A stretch of DNA of 64,000 nucleotides from Candidatus Mnemosynella biddleae. Lineage in GTDB: Archaea > Halobacteriota > Archaeoglobi > Mnemosynellales > Mnemosynellaceae. The notes beneath the pieces are model-generated. The model saw nothing but the letters and a program-made list of their open reading frames with translations. It did not search any database and was not told the DNA's origin. How positions within the stretch are numbered: the stretch's first letter is position 1; each line of letters starts with the position of its first letter. The stretch covers positions 62,001 through 126,000 of the forward strand of contig MTMI02000010.1 of NCBI GenBank assembly GCA_002011165.2, written 5' to 3'. A program made the translations under genes and the position numbers. Below, piece after piece: positions 1-6,901 of the stretch.

Positions 1-1002
1 TCGAAGCCTCCCTGCATTGTAAATAAGGGTTTCTCCCTCTGCAACTGTTCCAACAACAGCAAGAATGGGAACAAGATCGGGGATATCGGAGGCGTCGATC
101 TCAATTCCTTGAAGCTCCGAGGGATAAACTTTAACAACCCTGCTCTTGAGGTCCCATCCCACCTCTGCGCCCATGTCTCCGAGAATATCTATAATTGCGG
201 AATCTCCTTGTTCACTAGGTTCAAGATTTCTAACCCTCACGGAAGACTGGGTTACAACTGCACCACAGATTATAAATGCTGCAGAAGAGAAATCGCCTGG
301 AATGCGGAAAAAGTTTGGAAATTCAAAATATTGATTTCCCGAAACTTTGAATGTGTCAGTCCTTTCTTCGATTTCAATTTTTGATAGTTCAAGCATCTGG
401 AGGGTCATGTTGACATAGGGTCTTGATTCTATTCTCGAGGTAACGTGAATTTCTGTATCCTCTTCGGCCAGAGGAGTGGATATGAGAAGAGAGGAGAGAA
501 ACTGAGAACTTACATCACCAGAAATTGATGTCTCTCCACCTCTCAACTTTCCCTCTATCACAAGAGGTGCTGTTCCATCTCCTTTAGTTGAAATGACGTG
601 TGCTCCAAGCTCATTTAGAGAACTTATAAGAGGTGTATTCGGTCTCCTTCTTAAAGACTCATCCCCTGTGATGATAGATATTCCCTCAATCGTAGAGCAA
701 ACTCCAGTCATGAATCTCAGTGTTGTTCCAGAATTCTCTGCATTTATAACATCGTCAGGAAGAGAGGGAGAGCTTTCAACACCTCTAACTCTCAGAATGC
801 TTTCCTCTTCCTCGAATTCAATTTCAGCACCTATTTTCTCACAGGCTCGTATCGTTGCTTTAGTATCTCTGGAAATAAGAGGATTTTGAATTTCAGATTC
901 TTCACTAAGAGATGCCAAAACTATTGCTCGATGTGTGTAACTCTTTGAGGGAGGAGCCAAGAGTTCTCCAGATAGCTTGGACTTCTTTATTATTACCTTC
1001 AT
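1..1002 (-). CDS. aroA: 3-phosphoshikimate 1-carboxyvinyltransferase (EPSP synthase), C-terminus outside window
   Basis: Sixth step of the shikimate pathway: joins phosphoenolpyruvate to shikimate-3-phosphate in the cytoplasm. I read 334 codons from the ATG at 1002; the frame is still open at base 1, so the last 80 or so residues expected for a protein near 420 aa are missing. Visible family marks are the substrate-binding PSKSYTHRA near residues 18-26, NSGTTLRF at about 90-97, a DFSSAAF stretch near residue 230 and NAGRLR at the window edge, just before where the family's KESDR motif should follow. It is divergent from the metal importer that starts at 1092 and no partner pathway gene is visible. 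Identification is firm; only the end is unseen. Confidence 0.95.
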   Translation of the reverse strand, partial: MKVIIKKSKLSGELLAPPSKSYTHRAIVLASLSEESEIQNPLISRDTKATIRACEKIGAEIEFEEEESILRVRGVESSPSLPDDVINAENSGTTLRFMTGVCSTIEGISIITGDESLRRRPNTPLISSLNELGAHVISTKGDGTAPLVIEGKLRGGETSISGDVSSQFLSSLLISTPLAEEDTEIHVTSRIESRPYVNMTLQMLELSKIEIEERTDTFKVSGNQYFEFPNFFRIPGDFSSAAFIICGAVVTQSSVRVRNLEPSEQGDSAIIDILGDMGAEVGWDLKSRVVKVYPSELQGIEIDASDIPDLVPILAVVGTVAEGETLIYNAGRLR

Positions 1003-1061
1003 CAAACAGATTTCTTTTACATCTCCTATTTCATTCTTTGCCTCGCTTAAGATGAAAAGGA

Positions 1062-1070
1062 TTTTATAAA
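1062..1070 (+). promoter_or_regulatory. TATA box for the znuABC-like operon
   Basis: TTTTATAAA centred about 26 bases before the ATG at 1092. In archaea transcription starts roughly 25-27 bases past the TATA centre, so the mRNA probably begins at or next to the start codon (leaderless). No Shine-Dalgarno-like sequence precedes 1092, which fits. Confidence 0.6.
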
Positions 1071-1091
1071 GCCCAGATAAATCGAGAATTG

Positions 1092-1931
1092 ATGAAAAGA
1101 ATTCTCATATTCCTTCTGATAGCTCCATTGTTTATAGCTTTTCTCCTTACAATCACCTTTTACCAAGAAGAAGATGAAAGGATAAATGTTGTTGTAAGTA
1201 TTCCTCCCCTTAAAGAAGTTGTCGAAAGAATTGGTGGAGAACACGTTAAAGTTTCTGTTCTTATCCCAGAAAATTCAAATCCGCACATTTACGAGCCTAC
1301 TTTCGAGATGATGAAGGATGTGAGCGGAGCTGAGATATACGTTCATTTCGGAACTCTGGAATTCGAAAAAGAGTTCCTTGAGGAGATTTTCTCTCTGAAC
1401 AAGAACGTCTTGATCCTGAATGTATCGGAAGGTATTCAGATCGATGAAAGTGACCCTCATGTGTGGATATCACCTCTGAATGCAAAAATAATTTCAGAGA
1501 ACGTTTTTAGAACTCTTGCATCTCTAGATCCGGTTAATGAAGAAGTTTACCTGAATAACAAAGAAGCTTACCTGAAGGAGATCGAAAAGATTCACAAAGA
1601 GAACGAGCAGTTCTTCTCGAAGACGGAGGAGGATGTAATACTCGTGTATCATCCAATTTTAACTTATTTCTCAAGAGATTACGGACTCTCTCAAATTGTA
1701 ATTGAAGAGGAGGGAAAACCCCCGAGTATTAAAGACATCATTCATCTTAGGAGAATTGTGGAGGAAAAAGGAATTAAGAAGATGATAGTTCCAATTCAGC
1801 ATGATTCCGAAGACGTTAGAGTTCTCGCTGAAGAGTTAAACCTTAGAATCATCACTGTGAATCCTCTTAGTGAGGACTATCTGAATGCCTTGAAAGATAT
1901 TTCAAGAGCTGTTAGAGAGGCAGTAATATGA
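1092..1931 (+). CDS. znuA: Zinc/manganese-type ABC transporter, substrate-binding protein
   Basis: Cluster A-I (ZnuA/TroA-like) metal-binding protein, 279 aa, with an N-terminal hydrophobic segment (about residues 3-23) that acts as a signal peptide or membrane anchor. Likely metal ligands are His65 in NPHIYEP, His123 in DPHVW and His187 in YHP, in the order seen in ZnuA/MntA proteins. The His-rich loop typical of many zinc-binding ZnuA proteins is absent, so zinc versus manganese cannot be settled. A TTG one codon upstream is also in frame, but the TATA spacing favours ATG 1092. The stop overlaps the ATP-binding gene by four bases (ATGA), the start of a three-gene operon. Confidence 0.88.
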   Translation: MKRILIFLLIAPLFIAFLLTITFYQEEDERINVVVSIPPLKEVVERIGGEHVKVSVLIPENSNPHIYEPTFEMMKDVSGAEIYVHFGTLEFEKEFLEEIFSLNKNVLILNVSEGIQIDESDPHVWISPLNAKIISENVFRTLASLDPVNEEVYLNNKEAYLKEIEKIHKENEQFFSKTEEDVILVYHPILTYFSRDYGLSQIVIEEEGKPPSIKDIIHLRRIVEEKGIKKMIVPIQHDSEDVRVLAEELNLRIITVNPLSEDYLNALKDISRAVREAVI

Positions 1932-2683
1932 AGGGGGAAGTTGTTAAGCTCAGAAACGTAAGCTACTCCGTGAATGACAGAATAATACTTGAAGATATTA
2001 ACCTCTCGGTTAAAGAGAGAGATTTTCTCGCAATTATCGGACCAAACGGGGCCGGAAAAACAACGCTCCTTAAAATTATCCTTGGGCTTCTTGACCCCAG
2101 TGAGGGAGAGGTTAGAGTTTTTGGAGAAATTCCAAAAAAAGTCAGAAAACAAATAGGTTATGTTCCTCAACAACCTCCCTTTGATCTCAACTTCCCGATA
2201 AGCGTATTCAAAGCAACACTTTTAGCCAGATATCCCGGCGTCTTCAGAGGATTTGAAAGAGATGATGAGAGAAAAGTTTTAGAGGTACTGGAGCTTCTCA
2301 ACATAAGCAAACTGAGAGATAGACAAATAGGAGAGCTTTCGGGAGGTCAGCTTCAGCGAGTTCTCTTAGCCAGAGCTCTTGTACGAGATCCGAAATTACT
2401 TCTTCTGGATGAACCTACATCTCATATAGACTTTGAGGCAGAAAGATCGTTCTACGACCTTCTTGCAGAACTTAACCGAGAAATTACCATCATAATCGTG
2501 AGCCATGACATAAATGTCATTTCAATCTACAGCAAAACGGTGGCGTGTCTCAACAGAAAGCTCTTCTTCCATGGGGACAAAGAAGGTTGCTTTGATGTTC
2601 TCGAAGAAGTGTATCAAACGCCAATTGAGATCATAACCCACGGAGTTCCTCACAGAATTCTCAGGAGGCATGAAGATGATTGA
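1928..2683 (+). CDS. znuC: Metal ABC transporter, ATP-binding protein
   Basis: Cytoplasmic ATPase of the metal importer, 251 aa. It has a Walker A motif GPNGAGKTT (residues 38-46), the ABC signature LSGGQ (137-141), a Walker B ending in LLLLDEPT (about 157-164) and a switch His in SHD near residue 195. The start overlaps the end of the binding-protein gene, and its 3' end overlaps the permease by 14 bases, so the three proteins are probably translated in a coupled way. The order binding protein, ATPase, permease is the usual one for zinc/manganese importers. The metal remains inferred from family resemblance. Confidence 0.9.
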   Translation: MKGEVVKLRNVSYSVNDRIILEDINLSVKERDFLAIIGPNGAGKTTLLKIILGLLDPSEGEVRVFGEIPKKVRKQIGYVPQQPPFDLNFPISVFKATLLARYPGVFRGFERDDERKVLEVLELLNISKLRDRQIGELSGGQLQRVLLARALVRDPKLLLLDEPTSHIDFEAERSFYDLLAELNREITIIIVSHDINVISIYSKTVACLNRKLFFHGDKEGCFDVLEEVYQTPIEIITHGVPHRILRRHEDD

Positions 2684-3476
2684 AATTTTTCACTACGAGT
2701 TCGTGAGGAATGCAATAATCTCTTTGCTCATAGCTTCTCTCATCTCTGGAATTGTAGGAAGTTATATTGTCTCAAAGAGGATTGTACTCATCACTGGAGG
2801 AATAGCTCATTCTGCATTTGGAGGAGTTGGTCTTGGAATTTTTCTTGGAATCAATCCGTTTATGAGCGCAATTCCGTTTAGCATTCTTTCTGCAATCCTC
2901 ATAGGTTTGATTGGTATGAAATCGAAAAGGGATGAGGATGTTGCAATAGCTCTTCTCTGGACACTTGGTATGTCTCTTGGTATTCTGTTTCTGAACTTGA
3001 GCTCGGGATACGTCACCGATGTGCTCTCATATCTTTTTGGAAGCCTGATAACAGTTTCAAGCCACGAAACACTAATAATGGGCTTTACAGCACTTTTGGT
3101 ATTGATTATTTCATTCCTCTTTCACAAAGAATTCGAATCAATCTCATTTGACGAAGAATTTGCATTTCTTTCTGGAATTTCAGTTAGATTCTTCAACCTT
3201 CTTCTTCTCTCTCTTGTGGCACTTAGTGTGGTTATCCTTATGAAAAGCATTGGAATCCTTCTCATGATTGCAATTCTCAGCGTACCACCTTCAATAGCAA
3301 GAAGACTGACATATGATTTAAAGGAAATGATGATGCTATCTTTTCTTATCGCCTTAAACATCTCATTGTTTGGATTTCTCATTTCATACTTTTTGAGTGT
3401 TTCTCCGAGCGTTATCATAGTCTTAATCCTCTCAATCTCCTTTTTGCTTCTCCATTTCTGGGAAAATTTTTTGTAG
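2670..3476 (+). CDS. znuB: Metal ABC transporter, permease (ZnuB/TroC family)
   Basis: Integral membrane channel subunit, 268 aa, with about eight hydrophobic segments and the ABC-3 family look: a conserved GGIAHSAFGGVGLG stretch near residues 42-55 and a late cytoplasmic loop that would meet the ATPase. The start ATG at 2670 follows a strong AGGAGG (2663-2668) lying inside the ATPase gene; the short two-base gap leaves open that the second ATG at 2676 is used instead. It completes the importer operon and is followed seven bases later by a small DNA-binding protein gene. Confidence 0.88.
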   Translation: MKMIEIFHYEFVRNAIISLLIASLISGIVGSYIVSKRIVLITGGIAHSAFGGVGLGIFLGINPFMSAIPFSILSAILIGLIGMKSKRDEDVAIALLWTLGMSLGILFLNLSSGYVTDVLSYLFGSLITVSSHETLIMGFTALLVLIISFLFHKEFESISFDEEFAFLSGISVRFFNLLLLSLVALSVVILMKSIGILLMIAILSVPPSIARRLTYDLKEMMMLSFLIALNISLFGFLISYFLSVSPSVIIVLILSISFLLLHFWENFL

Positions 3477-3483
3477 TGAAGAA

Positions 3484-3822
3484 ATGAAAATTGATGATGA
3501 GATGTTCAGGAAAATAGAGAGTGAATTGGAAATTTTAGAAAGACACCTTAAGATATTGAGAATAGTGATTGAAAATGAGCCTATCGGAATACTGAAAATT
3601 TCAGAAGAAACGGGATTGTCGAATCACAAAGTGCGTTATTCTCTCAGAATTCTCGAGCATTTCGGATTAATAGAGCCTTCCCCACATGGAGCGGTTTTGA
3701 CTAAAAGAGCTACAGAAATTATCGCAAGATTCGACGAGGATTTAAGTGATATTACCGAGAGATTTGAGAGAGTGGAGAAAATAGCTCGAGAAATCGTAAA
3801 TCTCTTCAAAAAATCCCATTAG
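3484..3822 (+). CDS. Small winged-helix transcriptional regulator
   Basis: 112 aa. An N-terminal helical stretch is followed by a winged-helix region: an ISEETGLSNHKVRYSLRILEHFGLIEPS segment (about residues 39-66; key residues ISEETGLS and LRILEHFGLI) is a classic recognition helix and wing, with a basic ILTKRA-like turn after it. The C-terminal third is a predicted coiled helix. It lies seven bases after the metal permease, so it is probably co-transcribed and could control that importer, but no metal-binding residues (clustered His or Cys) are visible and it resembles a general archaeal regulator family rather than Fur, DtxR or Zur. Confidence 0.65.
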   Translation: MKIDDEMFRKIESELEILERHLKILRIVIENEPIGILKISEETGLSNHKVRYSLRILEHFGLIEPSPHGAVLTKRATEIIARFDEDLSDITERFERVEKIAREIVNLFKKSH

Positions 3823-3827
3823 AAATT

Positions 3828-3837
3828 TTTATATATT
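3828..3837 (+). promoter_or_regulatory. TATA box for tRNA-Asn
   Basis: TTTATATATT, centred about 50 bases before the tRNA, predicts transcription from around 3858 and a 5' leader of about 24 nt to be removed by RNase P. Confidence 0.55.
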
Positions 3838-3881
3838 TGTTTCAATATGAAGAACGAATGCAAGCGCCGCCATGATTCCGT

Positions 3882-3954
3882 GCCGCCATAGCTCAGCTGG
3901 TAGAGCGGACGGCTGTTAACCGTCAGGTCTGAGGTTCGAATCCTCATGGCGGCG
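3882..3954 (+). tRNA. tRNA-Asn (anticodon GTT)
   Basis: A complete 73-base cloverleaf: acceptor strands GCCGCCA (3882-3888) and TGGCGGC (3947-3953) pair over seven bases, discriminator G at 3954, D-arm with GCTC/GAGC, anticodon stem GACGG/CCGTC (3908-3912 and 3920-3924), loop CTGTTAA with anticodon GTT at 3915-3917, and a T-arm containing GGTTCGAATC. There is no intron and no encoded CCA end. Pyrimidine-rich DNA follows, suitable for termination. Confidence 0.97.
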
Positions 3955-4264
3955 TATCTTCACTTCCTTTTCCTTCAAAAATCTATTTCCAAGCACTTTA
4001 ACCTTTTTCCACCTTCAACTTCTTTCTAGCAAAAAAGGATGAAAATGCGGATTTAGGCGGAAAAAAACCATTTCGAGAGTTTTTCTGTAGTAACAGATAG
4101 TTTTTTATGCTCCATATCGGTATCTAATAATACACATTCGAAAAAATTAAAAAATAATGAGTATTATATGAGGTGACGGGTGACAAATAGAGGGGATATG
4201 GTAAAATGGGAAAAAAACCGTAAAAATTGGGTTAGGAGGATGATAAAGGGAAAGGAGGGATTAT
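3955..4264. other. 310-bp intergenic stretch between tRNA-Asn and speD
   Basis: No conserved gene is visible. It is A+T-rich with A- and T-runs. It should hold the speD promoter, but several TATA-like runs compete and I cannot pick one. A small open frame of uncertain meaning begins at 4180 and runs across the speD start (see findings). A GGAGG at 4254-4258, six bases before the speD ATG, is the ribosome-binding site. Confidence 0.5.
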
Positions 4265-4615
4265 ATGAAGGCACTGGGAAAACATATAATACTTGAACTT
4301 TGGGGGTGTGATGGTGATACACTTGATTCTCAGGAAGTGGTGGAGAGAGCACTGAGAGAGGCTACAGAAAAGTGCGGGGCCACACTTCTTCAAATCATAA
4401 CTCATAAGTTTTCACCACAGGGTGTGAGTGGGGTTGCAGTTATAGCAGAATCGCATATTTCGATTCATACATGGCCAGAATTGGGATACGCTGCTCTGGA
4501 TATTTTTACTTGCGGAGACGCAGACCCTTATCAGGGAATTCCCGTATTTAAAAAATACTTTAAGGCATCCAAAGCAAATATAGTTGAGATAAAAAGAGGT
4601 GTGAATTTTGAATGA
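4265..4615 (+). CDS. speD: S-adenosylmethionine decarboxylase proenzyme
   Basis: Makes decarboxylated AdoMet, the aminopropyl donor for polyamines. 116 aa, the usual size of the short prokaryotic (class 1B) enzyme. The ESHISIHTWPE motif (residues 62-72) contains the self-cleavage site between Glu62 and Ser63, where Ser63 becomes the pyruvoyl cofactor; His68 and Cys83 (in FTCG) match the processing and catalytic residues of the family. The gene overlaps or abuts speE, its pathway partner, and is preceded by GGAGG with ideal spacing. A branched-polyamine synthase in the same window (54288-55340) would also consume its product. Confidence 0.96.
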   Translation: MKALGKHIILELWGCDGDTLDSQEVVERALREATEKCGATLLQIITHKFSPQGVSGVAVIAESHISIHTWPELGYAALDIFTCGDADPYQGIPVFKKYFKASKANIVEIKRGVNFE

Positions 4616-5441
4616 AATGTTTTTCTGTGAGAGGCTTGGACAGGAGCTTCATCAGATATTCAGAATCAAAGAGATCGTATATTCTAAACAGTCAAGATAT
4701 CAAAAGATAGAAATTCTGAGATCTGAAAATTTCGGTATGATGCTCGTGCTTGATGGAGCAATTCAAACAACAGAAAGGGATGATTTTCTCTATCATGAAC
4801 TTCTCGTTCATCCCGTAATGCAAGCTCATGAATCCCCGAAAAACATTCTTATCATTGGTGGTGGGGATGGTGGCGCTCTTAGAGAGGTTCTGAAATATGA
4901 TATTGAGAGAGTTGATTTAGTTGAGATAGATGCTGAGGTAATAGAAGTTGCAAAGAAATATCTCCATAGAATTCACATGGGTTCTTTCGAGGACCCGAGA
5001 GTTGAGATACATCACGAAGATGGAGCGAAATTCGTGAAGAAGAAGGAGGAGGAATATGACATCATAATAATTGATGGACCAGATCCGATTGGCCCGGGGA
5101 AGGCTCTCTATACTAGAGAATTCTACTCTTCAATCAGATCCTCTCTGAAAAATAACGGATTTGTCGTTGCTCAATCCGAATCACCCATAAATCAAAAGAA
5201 GGAAATGGAAATGGTGATAGAAGGTATGACTCGAGCTTTCCCCAATGTGAGAAAATACTGGGGTGTTACCCTGAGTTATCCTGGATTTTTCTGGTGCTAT
5301 GCAGTAGGAAGCAATGGAAGAGATCCATCAGAAATACGAAATAAGAGTCGCGTGGAGACGAAATTTTACAAAAAAGAATTGCATTCGATTCTTTTTGACA
5401 TTTCTTTTCTCGAATTTCTTAGCTTTGATAAGGTGATTTAA
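4608..5441 (+). CDS. speE: Spermidine synthase family aminopropyltransferase
   Basis: Transfers the aminopropyl group from decarboxylated AdoMet to a polyamine acceptor. 277 aa from the TTG at 4608, or 274 aa from the ATG at 4617; a GAGGTG at 4596-4601 is better spaced for 4608, so both remain possible. It has the family's GGGDGGALRE nucleotide-binding loop (about residues 84-93), the LVEIDAEVIEV strand, and the catalytic IIDGPDPIGPG loop (Asp156 and Asp159). In thermophilic archaea these enzymes often prefer agmatine or longer amines to putrescine; the sequence alone does not tell which. It is coupled to speD and its stop overlaps the HAD gene by one base. Confidence 0.93.
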   Translation: MNEMFFCERLGQELHQIFRIKEIVYSKQSRYQKIEILRSENFGMMLVLDGAIQTTERDDFLYHELLVHPVMQAHESPKNILIIGGGDGGALREVLKYDIERVDLVEIDAEVIEVAKKYLHRIHMGSFEDPRVEIHHEDGAKFVKKKEEEYDIIIIDGPDPIGPGKALYTREFYSSIRSSLKNNGFVVAQSESPINQKKEMEMVIEGMTRAFPNVRKYWGVTLSYPGFFWCYAVGSNGRDPSEIRNKSRVETKFYKKELHSILFDISFLEFLSFDKVI

Positions 5442-6046
5442 TGATTAAAGGGATAGTTTTTGATATTGGAGGTGTCCTTTTTACCAATGGTACTGAAGAG
5501 GCGGTAAGGAGGATATCGAAAAAATTTAAAATTGATGAAAAGCTGGTTAAAGAGGTTTTTCAAGGTGATCTCGGAGAGAAATATAGAAAGGGAAAAATAA
5601 GCAGAGAGGAGTTCTGGAAATCTGCCAAAAAAATCTGGGGGGAATCGATTAACACAGAAGAGGCATCGAAAATATGGCACGAATCCTACAAGCCTCATGA
5701 AGAAATCTTCGAATTACTGGAAGAGCTGAGAAAAAAAGGATACAAAATGTTCTTTCTCTCTGATAGCACGGAAGAGAGGAACGAATATCTGCAAGAAAAT
5801 TATGGGTTTCTTAAATACTTCGAAGACGGAGTTTTCTCGCATGAGGTGAAGATGAAAAAACCAGAAAGGAGGATATACGAACTTCTCCTGAGAAAAACAG
5901 GATTAAAAACGGAAGAACTCCTTTTCATAGATGATAAGGAGGAATTTCTCGAACCAGCAAAAAAACTAGGAATGAAAGTTTTGCATTTTGAGACACCGAA
6001 GAAGCTTAAAGAAGATCTCAAAAAAATTGGAGTTATTTTTAAATAG
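5441..6046 (+). CDS. HAD-superfamily hydrolase (subfamily IA, YihX-like)
   Basis: Cytoplasmic phosphatase-like protein, 201 aa. Motif I is FDIGGV (nucleophile Asp8), motif II is LSDST near residue 107, motif III is the Lys in MKKPE near residue 140, and motif IV is FIDDKEE near residue 166. The cap domain lies between motifs I and II. The second Asp of the usual DxD is Gly, a pattern shared with the YihX/epoxide-hydrolase-like branch, so a mutase or beta-phosphoglucomutase role is unlikely. Its ATG overlaps the stop of speE (TAATG), so it is translated with the polyamine genes; the substrate is unknown. Confidence 0.8.
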   Translation: MIKGIVFDIGGVLFTNGTEEAVRRISKKFKIDEKLVKEVFQGDLGEKYRKGKISREEFWKSAKKIWGESINTEEASKIWHESYKPHEEIFELLEELRKKGYKMFFLSDSTEERNEYLQENYGFLKYFEDGVFSHEVKMKKPERRIYELLLRKTGLKTEELLFIDDKEEFLEPAKKLGMKVLHFETPKKLKEDLKKIGVIFK

Positions 6047-6070
6047 CGGTAAAAAGAAAAAGGAGATGAT

Positions 6071-6367
6071 ATGTGGGAGAAGAGTGACCAAAAGATATTT
6101 TCGTTTTTGCTAAGTTCTTCCGGGAATCTTGATATGCTAATTGCTCTTGAAAGGCTTGGCAGGGCTGAGATAGATGAGTGGATGAGAGAGGTAGAAGAGG
6201 AGGATAGATCAACTTTCAGAAAAAGACTTGAGGAGCTCATGAATTACGGACTCATTTCAAAAGTCGTTGAAGGAGATGACGTGAGAAAGGAGTATTACTA
6301 TCTCACTCCCAGAGGAGAGGGTTTTTTAGAGTTCATAAAAAGCGCCAAGAAGAGTTCAGAAAAGTGA
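6071..6367 (+). CDS. Small winged-helix-like protein
   Basis: 98 aa. The pattern is that of a one-domain winged-helix regulator: residues 20-65 include FRKRLEELMNYGLISKV (helix and turn), followed by a wing ending in YYYLTPRGEGFLEF, a strand-turn signature common in ArsR/MarR-like archaeal regulators. No ligand-binding residues are evident. It follows the HAD gene by 24 bases, with AGGAGATGAT directly before its ATG, and is followed by two tiny membrane proteins, so it may regulate or travel with them. The function is not known. Confidence 0.55.
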   Translation: MWEKSDQKIFSFLLSSSGNLDMLIALERLGRAEIDEWMREVEEEDRSTFRKRLEELMNYGLISKVVEGDDVRKEYYYLTPRGEGFLEFIKSAKKSSEK

Positions 6368-6384
6368 TCGGAGTGATTCTTTAA

Positions 6385-6645
6385 ATGGTCGCGGGAGAAT
6401 CATTCGAGATAATTTTAGGACTTTTGAGCAAGATCTCTGAAGAATCAGGTCACTGGATCGTTAGTTTTTTTGAAAAAATTACCGGAACCGATTTGCCTCA
6501 AACGCTTGAGTCCTCTGTGGGGATTCTTGTGCTTCTTACAATATTTCTTGGCATCGCTGAGTTTTCGAGAAAGATCCTCTGGTTTGTGGTTGCAGTTGGC
6601 TGGGCTCTCGTACTCTTGAGAATTGCCGTTGAAATGATAAAATGA
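6385..6645 (+). CDS. Small two-helix membrane protein, unknown
   Basis: 86 aa. The C-terminal half holds two hydrophobic segments (about residues 43-59 and 64-80) separated by a short charged EFSRK loop; the N-terminal 40 residues are amphipathic and soluble-looking. I do not recognise a family. It lies 17 bases after the winged-helix gene and 19 bases before another small membrane protein, all on one strand, suggesting one transcript. A coding reading is supported by continuous hydrophobic periodicity and the tight spacing rather than by homology. Confidence 0.5.
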   Translation: MVAGESFEIILGLLSKISEESGHWIVSFFEKITGTDLPQTLESSVGILVLLTIFLGIAEFSRKILWFVVAVGWALVLLRIAVEMIK

Positions 6646-6664
6646 AATTTCTGGAGGAGAAGAG

Positions 6665-6901
6665 ATGGAAACAGACTTAATTGGAGTCACAGGTCTAATT
6701 CTGATAACCCTAGGATTCGGCTACGAAATGGTTGGAACCGTAAAGAGGAAGAAATGCAATCTAAACAGGAATGTGCTCATACTCTTCATCATCGCTTCTC
6801 TTTTACTCTTTTATCACGCCTTCCAACTAAGAGACCTCGTTTTCATGTCCCTAAATCTCATCGTCACTTTCATAAATCTCGTGAACCTCTACTACTCATG
6901 A
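6665..6901 (+). CDS. Small three-helix membrane protein, unknown
   Basis: 78 aa with three hydrophobic stretches (about residues 5-23, 36-50 and 57-75) split by a basic GTVKRKKCNLNR loop that should face the cytoplasm. GGAGGAG lies six to twelve bases before the ATG, a good ribosome-binding site. No family is recognised. The stop region overlaps the end of the convergent molybdopterin enzyme gene by ten bases. With the 86-aa protein before it, it may form a small membrane complex. Confidence 0.55.
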   Translation: METDLIGVTGLILITLGFGYEMVGTVKRKKCNLNRNVLILFIIASLLLFYHAFQLRDLVFMSLNLIVTFINLVNLYYS

